A DNA stretch of 47,254 nt. Source: a bacterium (GTDB lineage: Bacteria; Patescibacteriota; Minisyncoccia; Phycocordibacterales; UBA2100). The notes under the pieces are model-generated. The model made no database searches. It saw only the letters and a program-made list of their open reading frames with translations, and was not told the origin of the DNA. Below, in pieces: positions 8,865 through 18,200 of the stretch (within the stretch, counting starts at the first letter, position 1; the number at the start of each line of letters is the position of its first letter). Both the position numbers and the translations under genes were made by a program. The stretch covers positions 1 through 47,254 of the forward strand of contig JAJXVV010000006.1 in assembly GCA_021781955.1 (NCBI GenBank). Direction: 5' to 3'.

Positions 8865-8902
8865 ACAGCCCGACCGCCAAAGGCGGTCGGGCTGTGTTTT
8901 TT
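8865..8902 (+). terminator. Strong intrinsic terminator of rpmA
   Basis: Perfect 14-bp stem ACAGCCCGACCGCC / GGCGGTCGGGCTGT with an AAA loop, followed by G and six T. It ends transcription before the convergent rplI gene. Confidence 0.95.
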
Positions 8903-8914
8903 GTCCCTCTATAT

Positions 8915-9364
8915 TCATCCTTGATCAGCTATGATCGAAAGTTTGATGGTGGCGCGGTGCGAACCGAGATTGATCTGCCCCTCGTACTCCCCCGTCGTCT
9001 TGATGTGCCCGGGCACGTGTATCGACTCGAGCGGCACCGGAACGCCCTTTTCCTTCTTGATCGCATCTGCTATCAGGTGCGGCGAGAGTTGCTGATACAG
9101 GTGGCGATTATCGTTGGTGCGTACGCGCAGAACGAACGTCGCGCCTTCGAGCTTGTCGATGTCTTCTTTGCGCTTCGCGTCGTCGTGCGCATCCTGTTTT
9201 GCCTGTGCCGCATACCGTTTCTTATGGTCGGCTATGGCCTTGGGCGTCGCCTGCACGGCCATCCCCCGCGGGATCAGGTAGTTGAGCGCGTATCCGTCTG
9301 ACACGTCCTTAATGACGCCGGCTTGCGCGACCCCACCAACATTTTTGACGAATATGAGCTTCAT
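8915..9364 (-). CDS. rplI: Large ribosomal subunit protein bL9
   Basis: The 149-residue product begins MKLIFVKNVGGVAQAGVIKDVSDGYALNYLIPRGMA, the classic bL9 N-terminal domain. A charged connecting helix (about 45-75) and a C-terminal domain ending in NLGSHRATIKLSI follow. bL9 is missing from some lineages of this radiation, so its presence is useful for placement. The gene is 12 nt downstream of the S41 protease on the same strand; GAGAAG about 9 nt before the ATG may be a weak ribosome-binding site, so it is probably co-transcribed. Confidence 0.95.
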   Translation of the reverse strand: MKLIFVKNVGGVAQAGVIKDVSDGYALNYLIPRGMAVQATPKAIADHKKRYAAQAKQDAHDDAKRKEDIDKLEGATFVLRVRTNDNRHLYQQLSPHLIADAIKKEKGVPVPLESIHVPGHIKTTGEYEGQINLGSHRATIKLSIIADQG

Positions 9365-9376
9365 ACGAGACTTCTC

Positions 9377-10624
9377 TTATTGCGCATTGAGTATCTCAAC
9401 CGCCTTATCCATTTGCGGATCTTTCCCTGCCGCGATATCCGCATCGGTAACGGGCACCACGACGTCTGGCGTAATGCCGCTGTGCGGGATCTGCGCGCCG
9501 TCAGGCCCGAGCCAGCGAGCGACGGTGATCTTGAGCGAGGTGTCCGCCGTTATCGGGAACAACTCTTGCACGACTCCTTTGCCGAACGTATCGGTCCCGA
9601 CCAGGGTCGCGATGCCGTACGTGCGGAGTGCCTTCGAGAGGATCTCGGAAGCCGATGCCGTCCCTCCGTCCACAAGAATGACCATCTTCAGGTTCTTATT
9701 GAAGACGTCGTAGCCGTAGGATCGATGCACGACGTTCGGTTGATGCCCGGCATAATCTTCGGTCACGATAATATCCCCGGTGGGCAAGAACCAGCTCGCG
9801 GCTTGCACCGCTGCCTCAAGGTATCCGCCCGGATTGCCACGGAGATCAAGCACGAGCTTCGTGTCGCCGGAGAGGGCGAATTCGCGCAAAGCGTTGCGGA
9901 AAAGGTCCGGCGAGTTCGAGGTGAATTCCGCGAATGTGATCACGAACACGCCATCAGGCCGAGCGGTGGTCGTGACGATGGGCACATTGATGACGTCGCG
10001 CATTACCTGAATGTCCTTCGGCGTGCTCCACCCCGAACGTGCGACGGTGAGCGTCACGATGCTCCCCTTCGGGCCGCGGATCTGCTGCACGGCGGTCGTC
10101 ACGTCGAGGCCCGCGGTTGAGGTACCGTTGATCTTAAGTATCTGGTCGCCCGCCTTGATGCCTGCCCGATCGGCAGGGGTACCCTTAAGTGGCGAAACGA
10201 CCGTCAACACGCCGTTCTTGACGTCGATCTCCATGCCGACCCCCTCGAAGGAGCCGCTCATATCGGAGGCGAACTGCGTATTTTGCGTCGGCGGCAGGAA
10301 GAAGGTGTACGGATCGTTGAGCGAGTCGGCAAGGCCGCTGATCATGCCGTATACCTTTTGCTGATCGAGGCCGCTGGTCGTAGTCGCGATGGGAGAGGAA
10401 GTCGCGACCGCAGCCGGAACGAAATTCTCATTGAGCAGGTTCCACGCTTTCCACACGGGCGAGAAGTCGACCCCCTGCGGCTCACTGCCGTCGACTGAAA
10501 GGCGCGCGGCCGCCACGTTCTGGTTCGAACCAATGAGAAAGCCGACCGCAAAGCCGGCAGCGACGGCAACGATACCCCCGACGAGGATCGCGCGCACGGT
10601 CAGGGTCTTTGGGCCCATTTGCAT
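9377..10624 (-). CDS. S41-family C-terminal processing protease (CtpA-like)
   Basis: The product is 415 residues with an N-terminal membrane anchor (about 8-32), a PDZ domain (GVGMEIDVKNGVLTVVSPL..GIKAGDQILKING) and the S41 catalytic core. The nucleophile is the Ser within GGTASASEIL, and the general-base Lys is in DTFGKGVVQ. LDLRGNPGG is the typical family loop. It would act outside the membrane, trimming or degrading envelope proteins. The start is supported by TG-C-GATAAT ending 6 nt before the ATG, and there is no Shine-Dalgarno site. It is divergent from the CorA-like gene and upstream of rplI. Confidence 0.94.
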   Translation of the reverse strand: MQMGPKTLTVRAILVGGIVAVAAGFAVGFLIGSNQNVAAARLSVDGSEPQGVDFSPVWKAWNLLNENFVPAAVATSSPIATTTSGLDQQKVYGMISGLADSLNDPYTFFLPPTQNTQFASDMSGSFEGVGMEIDVKNGVLTVVSPLKGTPADRAGIKAGDQILKINGTSTAGLDVTTAVQQIRGPKGSIVTLTVARSGWSTPKDIQVMRDVINVPIVTTTARPDGVFVITFAEFTSNSPDLFRNALREFALSGDTKLVLDLRGNPGGYLEAAVQAASWFLPTGDIIVTEDYAGHQPNVVHRSYGYDVFNKNLKMVILVDGGTASASEILSKALRTYGIATLVGTDTFGKGVVQELFPITADTSLKITVARWLGPDGAQIPHSGITPDVVVPVTDADIAAGKDPQMDKAVEILNAQ

Positions 10625-10630
10625 ACGGCG

Positions 10631-10636
10631 ATTATC
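10631..10636 (-). promoter_or_regulatory. Extended -10 (TGCGATAAT) for the S41 protease
   Basis: The hexamer GATAAT is followed by exactly 6 nt and the ATG, which places the expected transcription start on the start codon itself. Confidence 0.65.
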
Positions 10637-10708
10637 GCAGATGGCGTCGTTCGGGTCAAAAGCCTGCGGCTGTGGGCATCTCGGCGATCACCTGCTCGAT
10701 TTTTAGCG

Positions 10709-10714
10709 TATACT
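10709..10714 (+). promoter_or_regulatory. -10 (TATACT) for the CorA-like gene
   Basis: TATACT, then 6 nt, then ATG. This fixes the start at 10721 rather than 10619 as in the ORF track. Confidence 0.65.
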
Positions 10715-10720
10715 GGTGCG

Positions 10721-11632
10721 ATGCGGACCCGGCACACCTACAAAGACCTCGTCTGGATCGACCTCGAATCTCCCGACCGTGACGAAGTGCAGGACATCGT
10801 CGACGAGTTCCATGTCGAGCCGTTCGTCGCCCAAGAGCTGCTCTTGCCGTCTACAAAACCGCGTGCCGAGGTGTACCCTGCGCACCTCTACCTCGTGCTC
10901 CACTTCCCTGCCCTTCGTCACAGCCATAGATCGCGTGAGCAGGAGATCGATTTTATCGTGGGCAAGCGCTTTATCGTCACGACGCGGTACGATACGATCG
11001 ACCCGCTGCATAAGTTCTCGAAACTCTTCGAGGTCGACTCAACGCTCGAACGCGGGATTATCGGCGATCACGCAGGATACGTGCTCTTTTCAATGCTGAA
11101 ACGCCTGTACAAGGCGGTGGAGCACGAGCTTGAGTACATCAATCACGACCTGGGGGTCATCGAAGAACACATCTTCTCCGGCCGCGAGGTCGCCATGGTG
11201 GAGCCGATTTCCCGTTCCGCGCGCGACTTGCTCAATTTGCGCCAAGTCATCGAGCCGCACCGGGAGGTCTTGCGCGAACTCGAGCTCGAAGGCGCGAAGT
11301 TCTTCGGTGAAGATTTCGCCCCTTACCTGCGCTCGATATCCAACGAATACTACCGGGTCCACAATCATGTCATGCGCGAGACCGAATCGCTCCACGAACT
11401 CCGCGAGACCAACAACTCGCTCCTCTCGACACGAGAGAACGAGACGATGCGCATCCTTACCATCATGGCGCTCCTCACCTTCCCGCTGTCGCTCATCGTC
11501 GCGATACTCGAATCAAACACGAGCGCAAATCCGCTCCACGGCCAGCCTTACGACTTTTGGATCATCATCGGCATCGTTGCGGCCGTAGGTCTCGCCATGG
11601 TTATGTACTTCCGGCACAAGGAGTGGCTGTGA
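10721..11632 (+). CDS. CorA-like divalent cation transporter lacking the GMN motif
   Basis: The 303-residue product has the CorA plan: an N-terminal alpha/beta cytosolic domain, a long helical stalk (about 120-240) and two membrane helices at the C-terminus (TIMALLTFPLSLIVAIL and FWIIIGIVAAVGLAMVMYF). The loop between them normally carries GMN, the selectivity signature for Mg2+. Here the matching stretch reads ESNTSANPLHG, so the signature is gone and ion choice is uncertain. The start is set by the TATACT box 6 nt upstream. The cysS gene begins right at its stop, so the two are probably co-transcribed. Confidence 0.88.
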   Translation: MRTRHTYKDLVWIDLESPDRDEVQDIVDEFHVEPFVAQELLLPSTKPRAEVYPAHLYLVLHFPALRHSHRSREQEIDFIVGKRFIVTTRYDTIDPLHKFSKLFEVDSTLERGIIGDHAGYVLFSMLKRLYKAVEHELEYINHDLGVIEEHIFSGREVAMVEPISRSARDLLNLRQVIEPHREVLRELELEGAKFFGEDFAPYLRSISNEYYRVHNHVMRETESLHELRETNNSLLSTRENETMRILTIMALLTFPLSLIVAILESNTSANPLHGQPYDFWIIIGIVAAVGLAMVMYFRHKEWL

Positions 11633-11634
11633 GT

Positions 11635-13110
11635 ATGGATATCGTCGCACGGTTCCGCGCGTGGCTCCGTCTCGACCGCGCTCCCCAGCTTTCTTTTTTC
11701 AACACGATGGGCAAAGAAAAGCAGCGATTCCTGCCCGTACCAGACGCAAAAGAAGTGCGCATGTACAATTGCGGCCCGACCGTGTACGGACGGCAGCATA
11801 TCGGCAATCTCTCCATGTTCGTCTTCACCGACGTGCTGCGCCGCGTTCTCGAGTACAACGACCTGCAGGTGAAGCAAGTCATCAACATCACCGATTTCGG
11901 GCACCTGTCCTCCGACGCCGACGAAGGCGAGGACAAGATGTCGATAGGCCTCCGGCGCGAAGGCCTTGAGCCGACGCTCGAGAATATGCATGCGCTCGCG
12001 GAAAAGTACGCGGCGCTCTTTTTCAACGACATCAAGGCGCTCAACGTCCGCACGGAAAAGATACAATTCCCGCGCGCATCCGAACACGTGCCCGGACAGA
12101 TCGCGATGATACGCACTCTCGAGGAAAAAGGGTACGCCTACCGCACGCCGGAAGGCATGTACTTCGACACGGCGCGCTTCCCCGAATACGGCAAGCTGGG
12201 CGATATCGACCTTGCCGGTCTCCGAGCAGGTGCGCGCGTCGCGTCCTCGCACAAAAAGAATCCTACCGACTTCATTTTGTGGAAGAGCAGTGACGGCCTT
12301 GGCTGGGATTCGCCGTGGGGCAAGGGCTTCCCCGGCTGGCACATCGAGTGCTCGGCGATGGTGCGCGCCACGCTCGGCCAACAGATTGACATCCATACGG
12401 GCGGGATCGAGCACATTCCCGTGCACCACAACAACGAGATCGCCCAATCCGAGTGCGCGACCGGCAAGCGCCCCTTTTCCCGCTTTTGGCTGCATCGCGC
12501 GCACCTGCAGCTCGCGGGCGCGAAAATCGCGAAGTCAGAGGGCAACGTGGTCTACCTCCCCGACATCATCGAGCGCGGTTTCCACCCGCTGTCGCTGCGC
12601 TACCTCCTGCTTGGCGCGCACTATCGCACGCCGGCCAACTTCACCTGGGACGCACTGGATGCCTCGCAGCGGGCTTATGCAAAACTGCTCGCGCTCTTTC
12701 TCCCGCTCCCGAACGAAAATGCCGAGGTACCAGCGCGCTGGAAGGCAAGATTCCTTGCGCGCATCGATGACGACCTCGACACGCCCGGAGCGCTCGCGAC
12801 GCTTTGGGAGATGACGAAGGACAAAACCCTCTCCCCTGCGCAATTGCGCGCCGCGCTCCTCGACTTCGATCGCGTCCTTGGTTTGGATTTCGCGGAGCCC
12901 GACGAGGCGGCGAGAAAATTGGCCGCGGCGGATTCTGAGAACGAGATCTCCCTCGAATCACTCCCTGAGGAGGTGCGGCAGCTTGTGAACGAGCGCGAGG
13001 TCGCTCGCGCCAACAAGAACTACCCGGCCGCAGACGCGCTTCGCTCTCGCATCGAGGACTTAGGCTACAAGCTCAAGGACGGAGAGGTGCCGCGAACTTT
13101 CAAGCTCTGA
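11635..13110 (+). CDS. cysS: Cysteinyl-tRNA synthetase
   Basis: Class I synthetase, 491 residues from ATG 11635. Motifs: NCGPTVYGRQHIGN (Cys46, HIGH-type 55-58), WHIECSAM and GGIEHIPVHHNNEIAQSE (zinc-site region), and KIAKSEGN near 297 as the KMSKS motif. The ORF track start at 11557 is a shadow of corA. A strong AAGGAG at 11618-11623, rare in this window, is 5 nt before a GTG at 11629 and 11 nt before the ATG at 11635. A GTGA overlap with the corA stop (start 11629, adding two residues) is therefore an equally good choice. The gene converges on leuS with only 6 nt between stops and no room for a terminator. Confidence 0.96.
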   Translation: MDIVARFRAWLRLDRAPQLSFFNTMGKEKQRFLPVPDAKEVRMYNCGPTVYGRQHIGNLSMFVFTDVLRRVLEYNDLQVKQVINITDFGHLSSDADEGEDKMSIGLRREGLEPTLENMHALAEKYAALFFNDIKALNVRTEKIQFPRASEHVPGQIAMIRTLEEKGYAYRTPEGMYFDTARFPEYGKLGDIDLAGLRAGARVASSHKKNPTDFILWKSSDGLGWDSPWGKGFPGWHIECSAMVRATLGQQIDIHTGGIEHIPVHHNNEIAQSECATGKRPFSRFWLHRAHLQLAGAKIAKSEGNVVYLPDIIERGFHPLSLRYLLLGAHYRTPANFTWDALDASQRAYAKLLALFLPLPNENAEVPARWKARFLARIDDDLDTPGALATLWEMTKDKTLSPAQLRAALLDFDRVLGLDFAEPDEAARKLAAADSENEISLESLPEEVRQLVNEREVARANKNYPAADALRSRIEDLGYKLKDGEVPRTFKL

Positions 13111-13116
13111 CATCAC

Positions 13117-15972
13117 TCACCCTTTGACGACGAAGTTGACCAATCTACCCGGGACCGCAACGGTGCGGACGATCTCCTTTCCGTCCAGTCGTTGCGCGAC
13201 CGACTGCTTTGCCGCCGCCTCCATAGCCTCCCCTGACGCACCAGCGGCCACCCGTGCCTCACCGCGAGTCTTGCCGTTGATTTGCACCGCGATCGTAATG
13301 GTCGCGTCACGAGTCTTCGCTTCGTCGTACTCCGGCCAGCCTTCGAGGTGGATGGACTTCTTTTTTCCGGACAGCGACCAGAGTTCTTCGGCCATATGCG
13401 GCGAGAACGGTGCGAGCAATTTGAGGAATGCTGCCCATTGCTTTTTCTCGACAGCTTTATATTCCTCGATATCGTTCAAGAACATCATCAGCTGCGCGAT
13501 GGCGGTATTGAATTTCATCGCGGCGATATCCTCTCCCACCTTCTTGATGGTCTTATTGAGCGGCACCTCGAGCTCGGGGACATTCTTCGCACCGACATAC
13601 TCCTGCGCGCGCCACACGCGCTCGAGGAAGCGGCGTACACCGACGACGCCGTCCGGATTCCATGGATAGCTCGATACCTCGTTGTATGGGCCGATGAACG
13701 CCAAATACATGCGCACCGTATCAGCGCCGAGCGTTCGGACGACCTCGTCGGGGTCGATGACATTGCCGCGCGATTTACTCATCTTTTGGCCGTCAGGCCC
13801 CAAGATGATAGAGCGATTCATGCGGTGCGTATACGGCTCCGATTCGCGAACGAGCTTCAGGTCATAGAGCGCCTTGTGCCAAAAGCGCGAATAGAGCAGG
13901 TGCATCGTCGTGTGCTCCGCGCCGCCCGAATACAGATCGACCGGCATCCAGTTCGCGAGCTTCTTCGTGTCCGCGAATCTCGTTTTGTTCTTCGGGTCCG
14001 CGTAGCGGAGAAAGTACCAAGAAGAATCGACGAACGTATCGAGCGTGTCTGTCTCGCGCTGCGCTTTTCCCTTGCACTTCGGGCACTTCACGTTCACGAA
14101 GGTCTTCGCCTTCGCGAGCGGGGAACGGCCGCTGCCGTCTGGTAGATAATCGCGGACGGCGGGCAACCTCACCGGCAAGTCTTTCTCCGCTACTGGGATC
14201 GTGCCGCAACTCGCACAGTGGATGATCGGTATCGGTACGCCCCAGTATCGCTGTCGCGAGACGATCCAGTCGCGCAGGCGGTAGGTCGTCTTTGAACGCC
14301 CGTATCTCTGCGTCAGGCTCCTCCGAGCCTCTTCGGCGGTCGATCCGGTGAATTCGCCCGAATCTGCGAGAATGCCGTCGCCCGTGTAGGCAGATCCCGC
14401 ACTATGTATGCGCGAAAGAACAATGTCGAGCTCCGCGTGCGTCATCCGATCCCAGGTTAGCTCCAGGGGATCGAGCCACACGACCTCGTGAGCAGCGGTT
14501 TCGTCGGCGCGCACCTCCTCGCGCGTGGTGTTCGCGTCGAGCTCGAACAGGACGCTCGTACCGAGCGCGATACGGTTTACATCCTTATGCGCCGCAAAGA
14601 ATTCAGTGTATATCGGGCCGCCCAACGACCTCACAAGCTTCAGATTCGTATAACCGGTCTCTTCATGTATCTCACGCCGTGCGGCCTCTACCCAACTCTC
14701 CCCCTCCTCGACGCCGCCGACGACGAAGGTTGTCCACGGATGCTTTTTCCATCGGAGACAAAGGAACTTGTTGGTCGCCGGGTCTCGAACGATACCGAGT
14801 ATCGTCTTCCGGAACACGACATCCTTGCCCGGACGATGCGGGTTGCGTTCATCGACAACGCGAGGGGCGATCACGTGCCGGATCGGAAGATCAAACTTCT
14901 TCGCGAACTCGAAGTCGCGCTCGTCGTGCGCCGGCACGGCCATGATGGCGCCCGTGCCGTACGAACCGATCACATAATCGGCGACCCACACAGGGATCGC
15001 TTCGCCGTTCGCGGGATTGATGGCCTTCACGCCCTTGAGCTCAATGCCGGTCTTTTCTCTGCTCTCCTGCCGCTCAAGCTCGGTTTTTTTGTCGGCAGAA
15101 GCGACGTACTTCCCTACCTCGTCCGCGTTTGTTATTCCGGCGAACGGACCGTCCTTCTTGAGCGCCGCGATCACGAAAGGGTGTTCCGGCGCGAGCACCA
15201 GGTACGTGCAGCCGAAAAGCGTGTCGGCGCGCGTGGTGAATACGGTGACGCTCTCTTCGCTACGGGCTATCTTGAAATCGATCTCGGCGCCCTCAGAGCG
15301 GCCTATCCAGTTGCGCTGGGATTCTTTGATCTGCTCCGGCCAGTCGAGCGTATCGAGGTCGTCTATGAGGCAATTGGCGTAATCGGTTATCTTCACGTTC
15401 CACTGGAGCATCTGCTTTTGCACGATCTCGCTGTCGCAACGCTCGCAGCGGCCGTTCACGACTTGCTCGTTGGCGAGCACGGTCTTGTCCTTCGGGCACC
15501 AGTTGACCGCCGTCTCCTTCTGATAGGCCAACCCTTTTTTATAGAGCTGCAAAAAAAGCCACTGCGTCCATTTGTAGTAGGCAGGGTCGATGGTGGAGAC
15601 TTTGCGCGACCAGTCGAACGACGCGCCCATCGACTGTATCTGCTTCGTCATGTACGTCATGTTCTTTTCCGTCCACGTGCGCGGATTGAGACCGTGCTTG
15701 ATCGCGGCGTTCTCCGCAGGCAGACCGAACGCGTCGAATCCGATGGGGTAGAGCACGTTCTTCCCTTCCATCCGCATTTTCCGCGCGAGAATGTCCGGCA
15801 CGGCAAAGGCGTACCAGTGCCCGACATGCAAATTACCCGAAGGGTACGGGAACTCGACGAGCAGGTAGAAATTGTCCTTGCCGGGCGCTGTATCAGGCGT
15901 CGTGTAGATCTTGTGCCTCGCCCAATACTGCTGCCATTTCTTCTCGATCTTTTTGTGGTCGTAGGGCTTCAT
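13117..15972 (-). CDS. leuS: Leucyl-tRNA synthetase with a Nudix domain inserted in the editing region
   Basis: The product is 951 residues. Synthetase motifs are PYPSGNLHVGHW (HVGH 49-52), two zinc-knuckle-like segments (CPKDK..CERC and CASCG..CPKCKGK) and KMSKSRGN near 727. Between the CP1 editing-domain sequence FAKKFDLPIRHVI and its continuation AYTGDGILADSGEFTG lies an extra block of about 170 residues. It contains a perfect Nudix box, GGVEEGESWVEAARREIHEETGY (419-441), plus flanking Nudix-fold strands. Nudix enzymes cut nucleoside diphosphates linked to another group; the substrate here is unknown. The start at 15972 is chosen because a TATTCT -10 ends 8 nt upstream and overlaps the GTG start of the ORF track (15990). 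Confidence 0.96.
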   Translation of the reverse strand: MKPYDHKKIEKKWQQYWARHKIYTTPDTAPGKDNFYLLVEFPYPSGNLHVGHWYAFAVPDILARKMRMEGKNVLYPIGFDAFGLPAENAAIKHGLNPRTWTEKNMTYMTKQIQSMGASFDWSRKVSTIDPAYYKWTQWLFLQLYKKGLAYQKETAVNWCPKDKTVLANEQVVNGRCERCDSEIVQKQMLQWNVKITDYANCLIDDLDTLDWPEQIKESQRNWIGRSEGAEIDFKIARSEESVTVFTTRADTLFGCTYLVLAPEHPFVIAALKKDGPFAGITNADEVGKYVASADKKTELERQESREKTGIELKGVKAINPANGEAIPVWVADYVIGSYGTGAIMAVPAHDERDFEFAKKFDLPIRHVIAPRVVDERNPHRPGKDVVFRKTILGIVRDPATNKFLCLRWKKHPWTTFVVGGVEEGESWVEAARREIHEETGYTNLKLVRSLGGPIYTEFFAAHKDVNRIALGTSVLFELDANTTREEVRADETAAHEVVWLDPLELTWDRMTHAELDIVLSRIHSAGSAYTGDGILADSGEFTGSTAEEARRSLTQRYGRSKTTYRLRDWIVSRQRYWGVPIPIIHCASCGTIPVAEKDLPVRLPAVRDYLPDGSGRSPLAKAKTFVNVKCPKCKGKAQRETDTLDTFVDSSWYFLRYADPKNKTRFADTKKLANWMPVDLYSGGAEHTTMHLLYSRFWHKALYDLKLVRESEPYTHRMNRSIILGPDGQKMSKSRGNVIDPDEVVRTLGADTVRMYLAFIGPYNEVSSYPWNPDGVVGVRRFLERVWRAQEYVGAKNVPELEVPLNKTIKKVGEDIAAMKFNTAIAQLMMFLNDIEEYKAVEKKQWAAFLKLLAPFSPHMAEELWSLSGKKKSIHLEGWPEYDEAKTRDATITIAVQINGKTRGEARVAAGASGEAMEAAAKQSVAQRLDGKEIVRTVAVPGRLVNFVVKG

Positions 15973-16036
15973 TGAGCCAAAGAATAGCACAAAGCCGCGC
16001 GGGCGCTACTTTTCCGCGCAGCCATGCCCGCCCACG

Positions 16037-17008
16037 TCATTTCGCGGGCACGAGCTTGGAGAGCGGCGAATACAACTGCGGATCGATGGTGCGGTCGAAG
16101 CACTGGTGCCCGGCATCGTGCCACCAATTATCCGAGATCGGGGTCCCCTTCGCGCCAATGGCGACCGGCGCCATCGGATACGTTCGTGCGTCTGACGCGC
16201 CGTATGTTTGGGTCATCGCGTTGAACGTCGCGCACAGCTTGAAAGAGCGCGCGCTCGCCGTCGCGTACTCGTACGCAGCCCCGGTCTGCACGTCGGTCGG
16301 CACCGTGAAGCCGCCCAGCGGGTCATTCAGCTCGGCGAGCGTCGGGGGCAGCGTTTCCTTGGCCTGCCAGTAGGTGACGATATGACTTTGTATCTCTTGC
16401 AAGTCGCTCACGCGCTGCTCGTCGTAGCGGTACTGCCGCGCCTGGTATGGCGTGCCGAACATCACGAATCCCGCGACGACCGCGAACGCGGCAAGCGCCG
16501 CGACCGAGTAACAGACCATGCGCTTTCGAGCCTCGTTCTTTTCCCAGTAACCCCAGTAGTCCGCGATGAAATGCATGAATGCGATCGCGGCGACGGACAA
16601 GAGCAGCAGCGATTTGAGCAGGAAACTCAGAGTGAGTTCTTCTCCGGTAAAGAATGCCGCGAGTAACGAGATAAGATCTCCCGCCATTGCCGCACCTGCC
16701 ACGAAGAGCGTAAGGATGAGCGCCCAACGGCGCACCCAAATGTCCGCGCGGGCATGGTCACGCACGATGTCCCTCCTGATGAGCCGCATCAGGATCGCGT
16801 ATATCGGGAACAGCACCACGATGGCGGCCATCTCATTGCCGATGCCGCTGTCGTAGGGATTGGGCGAGAGGTACGAAAGAGGGTCCGGGAACGCGTAACT
16901 GATGTAATTGAAGAAGAGGAGTATGAAAGCGATCACGCTCCAGTACAGTGCCACCATGGCGCCGGCCCAGAGGAAGAAATCCTTCGGCGTGACCTTTGGC
17001 TTGTCCAT
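16037..17008 (-). CDS. DUF5671-like polytopic membrane protein with soluble C-terminal domain
   Basis: From the ATG at 17008 (TACCAT -10 ending 7 nt upstream) the product is 323 residues. It has about five hydrophobic helices in the first 190 residues, then a soluble part beginning RYDEQRVSDLQEIQSHIVTYWQAKETLPPTLAELNDP. That segment resembles the periplasmic part of pseudopilins and is typical of DUF5671-type proteins in this radiation (from memory of the family, not a search). Two Cys (KLCATF and HQCFD) may form a disulfide outside the cell. Function unknown. It lies between leuS and ychF on the same strand. Confidence 0.82.
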   Translation of the reverse strand: MDKPKVTPKDFFLWAGAMVALYWSVIAFILLFFNYISYAFPDPLSYLSPNPYDSGIGNEMAAIVVLFPIYAILMRLIRRDIVRDHARADIWVRRWALILTLFVAGAAMAGDLISLLAAFFTGEELTLSFLLKSLLLLSVAAIAFMHFIADYWGYWEKNEARKRMVCYSVAALAAFAVVAGFVMFGTPYQARQYRYDEQRVSDLQEIQSHIVTYWQAKETLPPTLAELNDPLGGFTVPTDVQTGAAYEYATASARSFKLCATFNAMTQTYGASDARTYPMAPVAIGAKGTPISDNWWHDAGHQCFDRTIDPQLYSPLSKLVPAK

Positions 17009-17062
17009 GGCACCAATGGTAGCCCGCCGCGAAACAAGGCACAATATGGCCTCCGGAACAAC

Positions 17063-18163
17063 TCAGGAATGCCTGAACTCAACGACATCACCGTCTTGCA
17101 TGACGTACTCCTTACCTTCGCTGCGCACCAATCCCCTCTCGCGCGCCTTGCCCCACGAGCCCGCCGCGAGCAGAACGTCCCACGCGATGACCTCCGCGCG
17201 GATGAATTTGTCGCGGAAATCGCTGTGTATCGCCGCGCCAGCTTCGGGGGCGGTCGCTCCTCTGGGAATGGTCCACGCGCGGCTCTCCTTCTCGCCCGTG
17301 GTGAGGAACGAGATGAGGTCGAGCAGCGCGTAACCGGCTTTGATGAGCGCGTCTATCCCATCATCCACGACACCGAGTTCTCGACGGAAATCGGCGCGTT
17401 CATCGTTGCCGACGTCAGAGAGCTCGTTCTCGACACCCGCATCGACAAATACATATCCCGCACCGGAGGAGTCGAGGAACTCCTTGAGCTCGCGCCACCG
17501 TTCGCCCTGTTCGGCGTCCACGTTCACGTTGCCGCTCTTACGATTGAGCACGTACAGGATCGGCTTCATCGTGAGCAGGTGAAGTCCTTTGGCGACGAGC
17601 TTCTCGCCCTCGTCGAGGGCGACCGTGCGCGCCGGCTTCCCTGTCTGCAGGACTGGCACGAGTTTGCGCAACACGTCGCGCTCGGCGACAAGGTCTTTGT
17701 CGCCGCCTTTCGCATCACGCTCGACGCGCTCGAGCCGTTTCTCCGCGACTTGCAGGTCCGCGAGCACCAGTTCCATGTCGATGATCTCGATGTCATGCCG
17801 CGGATCCACTTGACCGGCGACGTGATGCACGTCCTCGTCGTCGAACATGCGGACCACTTCGGCGATAGCGTCAGTTTCTCTGATGTGCTGCAAGAATTGA
17901 TTGCCGAGACCTTCGCCCTCGGAGGCGCCTTTCACGAGCCCCGCTATATCGACGAACTCCACCGCTGCCGGCACTTTCTTTTCCGAATGCGACATGTCCG
18001 CGAGCCGATCAAGGCGATGATCGGGCACCGCGACGATGCCGACCGACGGGTCGATCGTGCAAAACGGATAATTCTCCGCAGGCACTCCCTTGCGCGTCAG
18101 CGCATTAAAAAGCGTCGATTTACCGACGTTGGGCAACCCGACGATGCCGATACTCAATGCCAT
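17063..18163 (-). CDS. ychF: Ribosome-binding ATPase/GTPase YchF
   Basis: The product is 366 residues. The G1 loop is GLPNVGKS (9-16), the switch II region is DIAGLVKGASEGEGLGN, and NRKSGN stands where the guanine-specific NKxD would be, in line with the relaxed base preference of the Obg-related YchF/OLA1 group. A helical domain (about 130-200) and a C-terminal TGS domain ending in VMQDGDVVEFRHS complete the family layout. YchF binds the ribosome and acts in translation and stress responses. The start is supported by TAGTAT ending 6 nt before the ATG. Confidence 0.96.
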   Translation of the reverse strand: MALSIGIVGLPNVGKSTLFNALTRKGVPAENYPFCTIDPSVGIVAVPDHRLDRLADMSHSEKKVPAAVEFVDIAGLVKGASEGEGLGNQFLQHIRETDAIAEVVRMFDDEDVHHVAGQVDPRHDIEIIDMELVLADLQVAEKRLERVERDAKGGDKDLVAERDVLRKLVPVLQTGKPARTVALDEGEKLVAKGLHLLTMKPILYVLNRKSGNVNVDAEQGERWRELKEFLDSSGAGYVFVDAGVENELSDVGNDERADFRRELGVVDDGIDALIKAGYALLDLISFLTTGEKESRAWTIPRGATAPEAGAAIHSDFRDKFIRAEVIAWDVLLAAGSWGKARERGLVRSEGKEYVMQDGDVVEFRHS

Positions 18164-18169
18164 CGGCCT

Positions 18170-18175
18170 ATACTA
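18170..18175 (-). promoter_or_regulatory. -10 (TAGTAT) for ychF
   Basis: The hexamer ends 6 nt before the ATG, a leaderless arrangement; the upstream membrane-protein gene ends 25 nt away on the same strand. Confidence 0.55.
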
Positions 18176-18200
18176 GCCGAAAAAGAGGGCCGACGCACGC

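Noticed and set aside
11557-11634. Upstream part of the cysS ORF
   Set aside because: It lies within the coding sequence of corA in another frame; the family N-terminus and spacing support 11629 or 11635.
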